A stretch of DNA of 7,488 nucleotides, taken from the NCBI GenBank assembly GCA_900553305.1, contig USDI01000103.1:1-7488 (forward strand), read 5' to 3'. The position numbers were made by a program, and so were the translations under genes. Below, piece after piece: positions 1 through 6,794 of this stretch (the first letter of the stretch is position 1; each line of letters opens with the position of its first letter). Origin of the DNA: an uncultured Lachnospiraceae bacterium (GTDB taxonomy: Bacteria; Bacillota; Clostridia; Lachnospirales; Lachnospiraceae). The notes beneath the pieces are model-generated. The model was not told where the DNA came from. It ran no database searches and saw only the letters and a program-made list of their open reading frames with translations.

Positions 1-134
1 CCATTAAGAATGCGGATTTCATTATGTATATCGATGCGGGTGGCATCGCTGAAATGGGTTCACATGAGGAACTGATCAGTCAGAAGGGAGAATACTATAA
101 GCTGTATATGTCTCAGTATGACTTTTTGAAATAG
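1..134 (+). CDS. ABC transporter ATP-binding protein, C-terminal end (partial)
   Basis: The frame is open from the left edge (first full codon at 3) and ends at TAG 132-134, giving 43 residues. They read as the end of an ABC nucleotide-binding domain: a hydrophobic strand with the D of a DxG turn (IMYIDAGG), then the GIAEMGSHEELIS segment that follows the switch histidine, then a KGEYYKLYMSQYDFL tail. This tail is typical of ABCB/MdlB-type multidrug or lipid exporters, in which the ATPase domain is fused behind a six-helix membrane domain. Walker A, Walker B and the signature motif lie outside the window, so the substrate cannot be judged. The arabinofuranosidase gene begins 80 bases downstream and no terminator is evident between them, so read-through is possible. 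Confidence 0.85.
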   Translation, partial: IKNADFIMYIDAGGIAEMGSHEELISQKGEYYKLYMSQYDFLK

Positions 135-147
135 GGCTTAAGTTGCT

Positions 148-179
148 TTGACAGTCTTTGGGCGAATACAGTTTTTAAT
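148..179 (+). promoter_or_regulatory. weak candidate promoter for the arabinofuranosidase gene
   Basis: A perfect TTGACA lies at 148-153, but the best -10-like hexamer, TTTAAT at 174-179, is 20 bases away, longer than the usual 16-18. The region is AT-rich and lies just before a gene with a good ribosome site (AAGGGAAG, about 204-211). The call rests mainly on the -35 hexamer and position. Confidence 0.25.
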
Positions 180-214
180 TTAGAAATCAAAAAACATTAA
201 GAAAGGGAAGAAGT

Positions 215-1726
215 ATGGCAAAATTATTTATCAACGAAAAGAAGCAGAAGGGACACATCAATCCAGAAATTTACGGTCACTTTTCAGAGCATCTGGGACG
301 CTGCATTTATGAAGGACTGTATGTTGGAGAGAATTCGGAAATTCCGAATGTCCATGGGATGAGAAAGGATGTTGTGGATGCCTTAAAGGACATGAAGATT
401 CCGGTACTGCGCTGGCCGGGCGGCTGCTTCGCAGATGAATATCACTGGAGGGACGGAATCGGCCCGAAGGAAACCCGTAAGAAGATGGTAAATACCCACT
501 GGGGCGGTGTAACAGAGGATAACAGCTTTGGTACCCATGAGTTCTTCGAATTGTGTGAACAGCTCGGATGTAAGACTTATATCAACGGGAATGTAGGAAG
601 CGGAAGCGTTCAGGAAATGTCTGAATGGGTGGAGTATATGACCTTTGACGGCGTTTCTCCGATGGCAGAGCTGCGTAAACAGAACGGACATGAGAAGCCG
701 TGGAAGGTGGACTACTTTGGTGTGGGTAATGAAAACTGGGGCTGCGGTGGCAACATGACACCGGAGTATTACGGCAATCTTTACCGCAGATACCAGACCT
801 ATGTACGTAACTACAACAACAGTGCGCCGATCCAGAAGATCTGCTGTGGAGCGAATGCAGGAGATTTTGGATGGACGAAGGATGTGCTTGCAACCTGCTA
901 TAAGGCGCCTGCTCCGGAGCATGCACATGGATTCATGGAGGGTCTTTCCTTACATTACTATACCCTTCCGGAGGATGACTGGAGCCATAAGGGAAGCGCT
1001 ACCGATTTTGATGAAAAGAGCTATTACAAGACCCTGTCCAAGACCTGGTATATGAAAGAGCTTATTGAAAAGCATGCAACCATCATGGATGAGTATGATC
1101 CGAAGAAGGAAATCGGTATGATGGTCGATGAGTGGGGATGCTGGTACGATGTAGAGCCGGGAACCAATCCCGGATTCCTTTATCAGCAGAATACCATGCG
1201 TGATGCACTGGTAGCTGCCATTAACTTAAACATCTTCAACAAGCACTGTGACCGTGTGAAGATGGCATGTATTGCACAGCTTGTCAATGTATTACAGTCT
1301 GTGATCCTGACGGAAGGAGCGAAGATGCTTCTGACACCGACATACTACATCTTTAAGATGTTCAAGTATCATCAGGATGCCGAGCTTTTAGAAAGCAGCG
1401 TAAGTGAGAATGGACTTGTTGGTCTTGAAGACAAGTATCAGGTTCCGACCATCAGTGAATCTGTATCGGTAGACAGGGATGGTGTCTATACCATCACACT
1501 TGCCAACGCTTCTCTGGATCAGGCAGAAGAGATGGAAGTGAACTTCTTCGAGTTCGTACCGAAGAGTGCGGAAGCTTTTATTGTAAAGGGTAATATGAAG
1601 GACTACAACACCTTTGAGCATGGTGATGTGGTGAAGGAAGAAGCTTATGAAGATGTGAAACTGACACCGAACGGTGTTACACTTAACGTACCTCCCTGCA
1701 GTGTGGTGAGCATCCGGGTGAAGTAA
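215..1726 (+). CDS. abfA: alpha-L-arabinofuranosidase, GH51, cytoplasmic
   Basis: A 503-residue glycoside hydrolase family 51 enzyme, expected to remove terminal alpha-L-arabinofuranosyl units from imported arabino- or arabinoxylo-oligosaccharides with retention of configuration. The length is normal for the bacterial intracellular group. Visible marks in order: RWPGG at 66-70; DNSFGTHEF at about 102-110; GNEN at 171-174, where E173 is the expected acid/base; SLHYYT at 245-250; and VDEWG at 304-308, where E306 is the expected nucleophile. The catalytic TIM barrel is followed by a C-terminal beta domain from about residue 390. There is no signal peptide or membrane segment. The ATG at 215 follows an AAGGGAAG ribosome site at good distance. 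No sugar transporter or other arabinose gene is nearby, so in this window it is an isolated sugar enzyme. The symbol is the family's usual one, not proof of orthology with any one abf gene. Confidence 0.95.
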   Translation: MAKLFINEKKQKGHINPEIYGHFSEHLGRCIYEGLYVGENSEIPNVHGMRKDVVDALKDMKIPVLRWPGGCFADEYHWRDGIGPKETRKKMVNTHWGGVTEDNSFGTHEFFELCEQLGCKTYINGNVGSGSVQEMSEWVEYMTFDGVSPMAELRKQNGHEKPWKVDYFGVGNENWGCGGNMTPEYYGNLYRRYQTYVRNYNNSAPIQKICCGANAGDFGWTKDVLATCYKAPAPEHAHGFMEGLSLHYYTLPEDDWSHKGSATDFDEKSYYKTLSKTWYMKELIEKHATIMDEYDPKKEIGMMVDEWGCWYDVEPGTNPGFLYQQNTMRDALVAAINLNIFNKHCDRVKMACIAQLVNVLQSVILTEGAKMLLTPTYYIFKMFKYHQDAELLESSVSENGLVGLEDKYQVPTISESVSVDRDGVYTITLANASLDQAEEMEVNFFEFVPKSAEAFIVKGNMKDYNTFEHGDVVKEEAYEDVKLTPNGVTLNVPPCSVVSIRVK

Positions 1727-1789
1727 TTTTTAAAAATGGTACGCAGAAGTAAGTTTCCAATAAAAATAGTGACAACTACGTAAAAGTGA

Positions 1790-1828
1790 AAGGGCAGTTC
1801 AAAGGATGGACTGCCCTTATTATATTTG
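1790..1828 (+). terminator. Rho-independent terminator after the arabinofuranosidase gene
   Basis: An 11-pair stem joins 1790-1800 to 1808-1818 (AGGGCAGT against ACTGCCCT, plus one T-G wobble), with loop AAAGGAT. It is followed by a T-rich but interrupted tail (TTATTATATTT). It lies 63 bases past the stop and separates this gene from the peptidase gene. Confidence 0.8.
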
Positions 1829-1927
1829 AAAAGAAAATTTCCCATATACGGAATATGATAATTAAGTTACAATGATTATGTCATTTTACTGAGATTAGAA
1901 CAACGAAAGGTGGATAAATAAATAGGA

Positions 1928-4114
1928 ATGGACAGACGGAAGTGGGAAAAGACTTTACTGGCAGCATTACTTACGGGAAGTATGCTGTTAAGCGGATGCT
2001 CCGCATGGCTGATGAGTGATGAGGTGGACAGTGAAGAAAGCTGGGCGGATTATCAGGAAGAGGATGACGAAGGATACTCCGGTGGCAGTGGGACGATTGG
2101 AGACGGCTCGTCCTATCAGGGCAGTGTGTTGGAGGACAATTCCTTAAAGGGAACGGTCATTTCACAGGAAAACGGACAGATGCAGATCAGCCGCCGGAGC
2201 AGAGATGAAGAAATTCCTATGGGTGATGGGGACTGGACAATCTTTGTATACCTTTGCGGAAGTGATCTGGAATCAGACGGCGGAGCCGCCAGCAGTGATA
2301 TTGAGGAAGCCTTTGCAGCAAGGGGAAGCGGGCAGGTAAAGGTGGTTTACCAGACCGGGGGATCGTACTTCTGGTATCAGAATATTAATGAAAACAGGGT
2401 ACAGAGGTTTTTACTGGAAGATGGTGATCTGTCTCTGGTGGATGAAAAGCCGGCAGCCAATATGGGTTCCGCTTCGACACTGGCAGACTTTCTGTCCTGG
2501 GGAGTAGCAAATTACCCGTCAGAAAGAATGGGACTGATTCTCTGGGATCATGGCAGTGGAAGCATCAACGGAGTATGCTTTGATGAACAGTATGATTATG
2601 ACAGCCTTACGCTGGGAGAACTGGATCATGCCTTGAATCAGGTGTACGATCAGATGACCGACCGGTTTGAGTTTATTGGATTCGATGCGTGCCTGATGAG
2701 TACGTTGGAAACGACAAATGTGCTGACGCCTTATGCGCGGTATATGTATGCTTCACAGGAAATGGAACCGGGAAGTGGCTGGGATTATACCTCCCTTTTG
2801 AACAATCTTGCCGCAAATCCGGATCTGAACGGAGCCCAGCTTGGAGAAAAGGTCTGCAGGGAATATTATGACCACTGCGCGGATTATGGATTCGGAAGCC
2901 AGCGATCGGCAACGTTTTCCATCATTGATCTGTCCAAAATCGATGATGTTCTGATTTCCATGAATGAGGCCTTTCGTGTGGTTTATGAGCAGGGAGAGCT
3001 TGGTGATATTTCGAGAGCGGTACTGGAGGCTGATTCCTTTGGAGGAAACAGTGTCAGTGAAGGATATTCCAATATGCTGGATCTGGGAAATATGCTGGAC
3101 CAGCTTTCGGGTTACGGACAGGAGGTAAGGGATGCTTCGAAGACCTTACAGAGCTGCGTCCTGTATTCCATGAACGGGCGTCTTCATAAGAATGCTTCGG
3201 GACTGTCCATTTATTATCCGATTTCCATTCAGGGTTCGGAGGAGTTAAAGATCTTTTCCCAGATCTGTCCGAGCAGCTATTATTATGCATTAATTGATAA
3301 GATCGCTTACGGTGCCGAAAACGGAAGTGCGGCAGACTATGATAACAGCACCCTGTTTTCTGATATGGCAGACATTAACGAATGGCTTGGTGAAGAAAGC
3401 GAAGTTACCGGAGACGTCAGCACCAATGCCGGAGAATTTGCGGATATCCAGATCGGACAGATGGGTGTATCGGATATTTATTTTGATGAGGACGGATTAT
3501 ATACGGTTTCATTCGATAACATGGACGAGCTTGCCTATGTCTGCTGCAGTGTCGGTATGGATGACGATGCGGACGGATTCTTTTATCTGGGAACCACGGA
3601 GGAAGTAATCTATGATATTGACCGGAATTGTGTCACCGACGATTTTGACGGCTTATGGCCCTGCATCAATGATAATCTCCTGGCACTGGAGCTGGTGAAT
3701 ACGACAGACAGCTGCAGCATTTATACCTGCAATGTCCTGTTAAATGGCGAAATTGAGACGAACCTCCGAATTGAATATGACTGGGAGTACGGTGAATGGA
3801 GCGTGATCGGGATCTGGGAAGGAATCGATGAAGAGACCGGTATGGCTTCAAGAGAAGTTTATGAGCTGCAGGATGGCGATGTGATTACACCGGCTTATTA
3901 CTGGTTTTCGGTGGATGATGAGGAAGACTGGTATTACGGAGACGATATTGTCGTAGACGGAGATCTTGAGATTACTTATGAATACCTTCCGGAAGGAGTT
4001 TATTATTACTGCTTTGAGTTGCATGATATTTATGGAAATGAGTATTACACACCATTTACACTTCAATATGTAGACGAAGACGGAGAGGTCTGGGTTGATG
4101 GAGAATTTTACTAA
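1928..4114 (+). CDS. clostripain-family (C11) cysteine peptidase, lipoprotein
   Basis: A 728-residue secreted, membrane-anchored peptidase. The N-terminus has basic residues, a hydrophobic stretch (LLAALLTGSMLL) and lipobox LSGC, so Cys24 should be lipidated after signal peptidase II cleavage. An acidic, Gly/Ser-rich linker runs to about residue 100. The C11 domain covers about 101-460: DWTIFVYLCGSDLES at 102-116, WDHGSG at 206-211 with catalytic His208, GFDAC at 251-255 with catalytic Cys255, PGSGWDY at 281-287 and GLSIYYP at 425-431. Asp253, two before the Cys, matches the acidic S1 residue that gives this family its Arg/Lys preference. The last 270 residues are strongly acidic and Tyr-rich, probably beta-structured, and of unknown role. 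The start is fixed by a stop three codons upstream; the ribosome site AAAGGTGG (1906-1913) is 14 bases away, rather far. The natural substrate is unknown. Confidence 0.9.
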   Translation: MDRRKWEKTLLAALLTGSMLLSGCSAWLMSDEVDSEESWADYQEEDDEGYSGGSGTIGDGSSYQGSVLEDNSLKGTVISQENGQMQISRRSRDEEIPMGDGDWTIFVYLCGSDLESDGGAASSDIEEAFAARGSGQVKVVYQTGGSYFWYQNINENRVQRFLLEDGDLSLVDEKPAANMGSASTLADFLSWGVANYPSERMGLILWDHGSGSINGVCFDEQYDYDSLTLGELDHALNQVYDQMTDRFEFIGFDACLMSTLETTNVLTPYARYMYASQEMEPGSGWDYTSLLNNLAANPDLNGAQLGEKVCREYYDHCADYGFGSQRSATFSIIDLSKIDDVLISMNEAFRVVYEQGELGDISRAVLEADSFGGNSVSEGYSNMLDLGNMLDQLSGYGQEVRDASKTLQSCVLYSMNGRLHKNASGLSIYYPISIQGSEELKIFSQICPSSYYYALIDKIAYGAENGSAADYDNSTLFSDMADINEWLGEESEVTGDVSTNAGEFADIQIGQMGVSDIYFDEDGLYTVSFDNMDELAYVCCSVGMDDDADGFFYLGTTEEVIYDIDRNCVTDDFDGLWPCINDNLLALELVNTTDSCSIYTCNVLLNGEIETNLRIEYDWEYGEWSVIGIWEGIDEETGMASREVYELQDGDVITPAYYWFSVDDEEDWYYGDDIVVDGDLEITYEYLPEGVYYYCFELHDIYGNEYYTPFTLQYVDEDGEVWVDGEFY

Positions 4115-4367
4115 TAAGAATCTGCGTGTCTGTAAGAAATGCCTTACAAGGGACATGATAGACAGGGCAGATTATTTCAAAAGCATGTATGATTATATTG
4201 AGAATCTGGATCCGGATATTAAGACAGAATCTTCTTTATATGAAGAACGGCTGGCGGTCTGCAAGGAATGTGAGCGGCTGGCCGATGGCATGTGCAGAGG
4301 CTGCGGTTGTTTCGTAGAAATGCGGGCAGCCGTAACGAAGAATGCCTGCCCGTATGAGAAATGGTAG
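4098..4367 (+). CDS. small eight-cysteine protein, DUF6171-like
   Basis: An 89-residue protein with eight cysteines in ordered pairs: C12/C15 (CKKC), C55/C58 (CKEC), C66/C69/C71 (CRGCGC) and C84 near the C-terminus. The pattern suggests a zinc-ribbon-like fold, although no metal or function is known. It resembles the short Cys-rich proteins grouped as DUF6171 in clostridia; this is recalled from pattern and not searched. It has no signal peptide, so it is probably cytoplasmic. I prefer ATG 4098 to the TTG at 4095 because GGAGAGG (4082-4088) stands nine bases before it. The first 17 bases overlap the end of the peptidase gene in another frame, so the two are very likely co-transcribed and perhaps translationally coupled. 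I see no strong terminator after it. Confidence 0.8.
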   Translation: MENFTNKNLRVCKKCLTRDMIDRADYFKSMYDYIENLDPDIKTESSLYEERLAVCKECERLADGMCRGCGCFVEMRAAVTKNACPYEKW

Positions 4368-4453
4368 TGCAAGGCTGAACGGTGTGAATGAAAGTATCCG
4401 AAGAAAGTAATTTCGTATGGCTTTGAATATTTAAAAATTTCCTCGAAAGTGTA

Positions 4454-4481
4454 TTGACATTTACTTCTCCAATGCTATAAT
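4454..4481 (+). promoter_or_regulatory. promoter of the metal-efflux operon
   Basis: TTGACA at 4454-4459 and TATAAT at 4476-4481 are both perfect consensus hexamers with a 16-base spacer. Transcription should begin near 4487-4489. The near-normal spacer fits simple repression by an ArsR/SmtB protein and not the stretched 19-20 base spacer of MerR-activated metal promoters. Confidence 0.85.
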
Positions 4482-4490
4482 ACAATCAAA

Positions 4491-4512
4491 CATATGAATA
4501 AGTGTTCATATG
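4491..4512 (+). promoter_or_regulatory. ArsR/SmtB-type operator (10-2-10 inverted repeat)
   Basis: The arms CATATGAATA and TGTTCATATG are separated by AG and match at nine of ten positions. The core TGAATA-N2-TGTTCA has the form of SmtB/CzrA/ZiaR-type operators, which are usually described as 12-2-12 imperfect repeats. It begins nine bases after the -10 hexamer, so it covers the predicted start of transcription. The likely ligand is the CadC-like repressor encoded as the last gene of the same operon, giving autoregulation that metal relieves. Confidence 0.8.
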
Positions 4513-4542
4513 AAAGAAGATGAAAGCGAAGAGGATGAGAAC

Positions 4543-4761
4543 ATGAAAAAGACTTATAAAATTGATGTAGACTGTGCAAACTGTGCAAATAAGATGGAAG
4601 AAGCAGCTAAGAATACCACTGGCGTAAAGGATGCAACCGTAAACTTCATGACCTTAAAGATGATCGTTGAGTTTGAAGACGGCGCAGAACCTGCTTCTGT
4701 CATGCAGGATGTACTTAAGAATTGTAAAAAGGTAGAGGATGATTGCGAAATCTTTTTATAA
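4543..4761 (+). CDS. free-standing HMA-domain metal-binding protein (metallochaperone-like)
   Basis: A 72-residue single HMA domain of ferredoxin-like fold. The metal loop is D10-C11-A-N-C14-A, the CxxC form with a preceding Asp seen in Zn/Cd-type domains of ZntA/CadA; Cu-type domains usually have MTCxxC. Two further cysteines, C61 and C68, lie near the C-terminus. It probably binds Zn(II), Cd(II) or Pb(II) in the cytoplasm and either passes it to or regulates the ATPase encoded next, which has no HMA domain of its own. I choose ATG 4543 because GAGG (4531-4534) lies eight bases upstream and the domain begins right there. The in-frame ATG at 4510 lies inside the operator, has no ribosome site and would add only an acidic 11-residue leader. 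First gene of the operon. Confidence 0.88.
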   Translation: MKKTYKIDVDCANCANKMEEAAKNTTGVKDATVNFMTLKMIVEFEDGAEPASVMQDVLKNCKKVEDDCEIFL

Positions 4762-4817
4762 GAAGAACGTATCATAATACATAAAGGATGGGGCGAAGGA
4801 GCCTTATAACTGCAACC

Positions 4818-4852
4818 AAAAGTTGCCTGACAGATTCTGACAGGCAGCTTTT
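4818..4852 (+). promoter_or_regulatory. intercistronic hairpin, possible partial terminator or attenuator
   Basis: AAAAGTTGCCTG (4818-4829) pairs with CAGGCAGCTTTT (4841-4852) over 12 positions with one U-G wobble. The 11-base loop can add a further CAG/CTG mini-stem. The 3' arm ends in four T and is followed by AGAAAAG, so it resembles a weak Rho-independent terminator. Lying between the HMA gene and the ATPase gene, it may lower ATPase transcript relative to HMA transcript or protect the upstream mRNA. The structure is seen; the function is inferred. Confidence 0.55.
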
Positions 4853-4867
4853 AGAAAAGAGGATGGT

Positions 4868-6736
4868 ATGAATAAAAAGCAGAAAAAGGTATTAATCAGA
4901 ATTATCGTAGCGTTTGTACTGCTTGTGATTTTATCATTTGTACCGGTAGATGGATGGATTCAGTTTGCATTATATATGATTCCCTATCTGGTTATCGGTT
5001 ATGATATTTTGAAAAAGGCGGGTAAGGGAATTATGAACCGTCAGGTATTTGATGAAAACTTCCTGATGGCGGTTGCAACCGTCGGTGCGATTGCCCTTGG
5101 TGATTATAAGGAAGGCGTAGCCGTTATGCTGTTCTATCAGATTGGTGAACTCTTCCAGAGCTATGCCGTAGGTAAGAGCCGCAGGAACATCAGTGAGCTG
5201 ATGGATATCCGTCCGGATTATGCCAATATAGAGCAGGATGGAGAACTCGTGCAGGTGGATCCCGATGAGGTAGAGATCGGTACGGTTATTTTGGTAAAGC
5301 CCGGTGAAAAGATCCCGATTGATGGTGTGATTGTAGAAGGAACTTCCAATCTTAACACAAGCGCCCTTACCGGTGAAAGTCTTCCGAGAGAAGCCAAAGA
5401 AGGTGATGAAGTCATCAGTGGCTGTATTAATATGACAGGTCTTTTAAAGATCCGGACAACGAAGGAATTCGGGGAATCTACCGTTTCCAAGATTCTGGAG
5501 TTGGTAGAAAATTCCAGCTCGAGAAAATCCAGATCAGAGAATTTTATTTCCAAATTCGCAAGAATTTATACTCCGGCGGTCTGCTACGGCGCAGTAGCCC
5601 TTGCATTGATTCCTCCCATTGTGAGAATGGTATTTATGGGACTTCCGGCAGATTTTGGTACATGGATCTACAGAGCATTGACGTTCCTTGTTATCAGTTG
5701 TCCGTGTGCACTGGTTATCAGTATTCCTTTAAGTTTCTTTGCAGGAATCGGTGGCGCGAGCAAGGAAGGTGTTCTGGTCAAAGGTTCCAATTATCTGGAA
5801 ACCCTTTCCCAGACCAAATATGTTGTATTTGATAAGACCGGAACCATGACGCAGGGTGTTTTTGAAGTGAGCGGTATTTATCCGGCAGCTCTTTCCAAAG
5901 AGGAAGTGGTTGAGTATGCAGCCTGTGCTGAAAGCTATTCCAGCCACCCGATCAGCAAGAGCCTCCAGAAAGCTTATGGTAAAGAGATTGATAAAAACCG
6001 AGTAACAGAGGTCAAAGAAATCAGTGGTAAGGGTGTTACCGCACAGGTTGACGGCCGACTGGTCGCAGCCGGAAACGGAAAGCTCATGGATCAGCTCGGT
6101 GTTCCATATACGGTATGCAATGAGGTCGGAACTCTGGTTTATGTAGCAGTTGATGGCAAGTTTGCCGGATGCATTCTCATTTCCGATCTGCTGAAGCCGC
6201 ATGCAAAAGAAGCCATTGCTGCTTTGAAGAATGCCGGTGTTACCAGGACAGTTATGCTGACCGGTGATACAAAGCGTGTAGCGGATGCAGTAGCTGCAGA
6301 GCTTGGTATTCACGAGGTTTGCAGCGAACTTCTTCCGGCAGATAAGGTCTCCAAGGTGGAAGAGCTTCTTGCTAAGAAGAGTGAGAAAGAGAAGCTTGCT
6401 TTCGTTGGTGACGGTATCAATGATGCTCCGGTGCTTTCCAGAGCGGATATCGGAATTGCCATGGGAGCGCTTGGATCGGATGCTGCAATTGAAGCAGCAG
6501 ATATTGTCCTGATGGATGATGATCCGCTAAAGATTGCAAAGGCCATCAAGATTTCCAGAAAATGTATCCGCATCGTATATGAGAATATTTATTTCGCAAT
6601 CGGCATTAAGGTGATCTGCCTGCTCCTTGGAGCACTCGGTATTGCCAACATGTGGGCAGCAATCTTCGCCGATGTAGGAGTTATGGTCATTGCTGTACTG
6701 AATGCAATCCGCGCACTGTTTGTTAAAAAACTTTAA
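4868..6736 (+). CDS. cadA: P1B-2-type Zn/Cd/Pb-exporting ATPase without N-terminal HMA domain
   Basis: A 622-residue membrane pump that should export Zn(II), Cd(II) or Pb(II) using ATP. About eight membrane helices are visible, near residues 8-27, 30-47, 62-78, 83-100, 233-257, 268-293, 570-590 and 595-617. The actuator domain has TGES at 168-171. The sixth helix carries C278-P-C280. D322 in DKTGT is phosphorylated. HP is at 360-361, TGD at 465-467 and GDGINDAP at 514-521. K581 in helix 7 and D602 in helix 8 are the P1B-2 signature, and their spacing (21) and the CPC-to-Asp spacing (42) match E. coli ZntA. Cu-type residues (YN, MxxSS) are absent. CadA/ZntA proteins normally start with one or more HMA domains; here that unit is the separate upstream gene. 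AGAGG (4858-4862) precedes ATG 4868 by five bases. Repression through the 4491-4512 operator is expected. Confidence 0.95.
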   Translation: MNKKQKKVLIRIIVAFVLLVILSFVPVDGWIQFALYMIPYLVIGYDILKKAGKGIMNRQVFDENFLMAVATVGAIALGDYKEGVAVMLFYQIGELFQSYAVGKSRRNISELMDIRPDYANIEQDGELVQVDPDEVEIGTVILVKPGEKIPIDGVIVEGTSNLNTSALTGESLPREAKEGDEVISGCINMTGLLKIRTTKEFGESTVSKILELVENSSSRKSRSENFISKFARIYTPAVCYGAVALALIPPIVRMVFMGLPADFGTWIYRALTFLVISCPCALVISIPLSFFAGIGGASKEGVLVKGSNYLETLSQTKYVVFDKTGTMTQGVFEVSGIYPAALSKEEVVEYAACAESYSSHPISKSLQKAYGKEIDKNRVTEVKEISGKGVTAQVDGRLVAAGNGKLMDQLGVPYTVCNEVGTLVYVAVDGKFAGCILISDLLKPHAKEAIAALKNAGVTRTVMLTGDTKRVADAVAAELGIHEVCSELLPADKVSKVEELLAKKSEKEKLAFVGDGINDAPVLSRADIGIAMGALGSDAAIEAADIVLMDDDPLKIAKAIKISRKCIRIVYENIYFAIGIKVICLLLGALGIANMWAAIFADVGVMVIAVLNAIRALFVKKL

Positions 6737-6737
6737 T

Positions 6738-6769
6738 GTAAAACTTGAACTGTGAAACAGCGGTTTTAC
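6738..6769 (+). other. intercistronic inverted repeat between ATPase and repressor genes
   Basis: GTAAAAC (6738-6744) and GTTTTAC (6763-6769) form a perfect seven-pair stem, and CTGT (6750-6753) with ACAG (6757-6760) forms a small inner stem. It starts one base after the ATPase stop and has no T tail, so it is not a clear terminator. mRNA processing or stability is possible. Confidence 0.4.
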
Positions 6770-6794
6770 GAATGGAGTTTAGAAAGGAAAAATT

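Noticed and set aside
383..928. Long antisense frame inside the arabinofuranosidase gene
   Set aside because: It is a shadow of a well-matched GH51 gene; it has no recognisable domain and no ribosome site, and its composition follows the opposite strand's codon use.
1826..1862. Possible promoter for the peptidase gene (TTGAAA with TATGAT or GATAAT)
   Set aside because: The hexamers are 22 or more bases apart and no alternative pair in 1829-1927 is convincing; a promoter probably exists here but cannot be placed.
4322..4353. GC-rich inverted repeat (CGGGCAG / CTGCCCG) near the end of the small Cys-rich gene, as a terminator
   Set aside because: It lies inside the coding sequence, has a 16-base loop and no T run after it.
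4510..4542. In-frame upstream ATG giving an acidic 11-residue extension of the HMA protein
   Set aside because: The ATG is part of the operator palindrome, only about 22 bases from the predicted transcript start, and has no ribosome site. ATG 4543 has GAGG at eight bases and begins at the domain edge.
5729..6313. 194-codon antisense frame inside the ATPase gene
   Set aside because: It lies wholly opposite highly conserved P-type ATPase motifs and has no family signature of its own.
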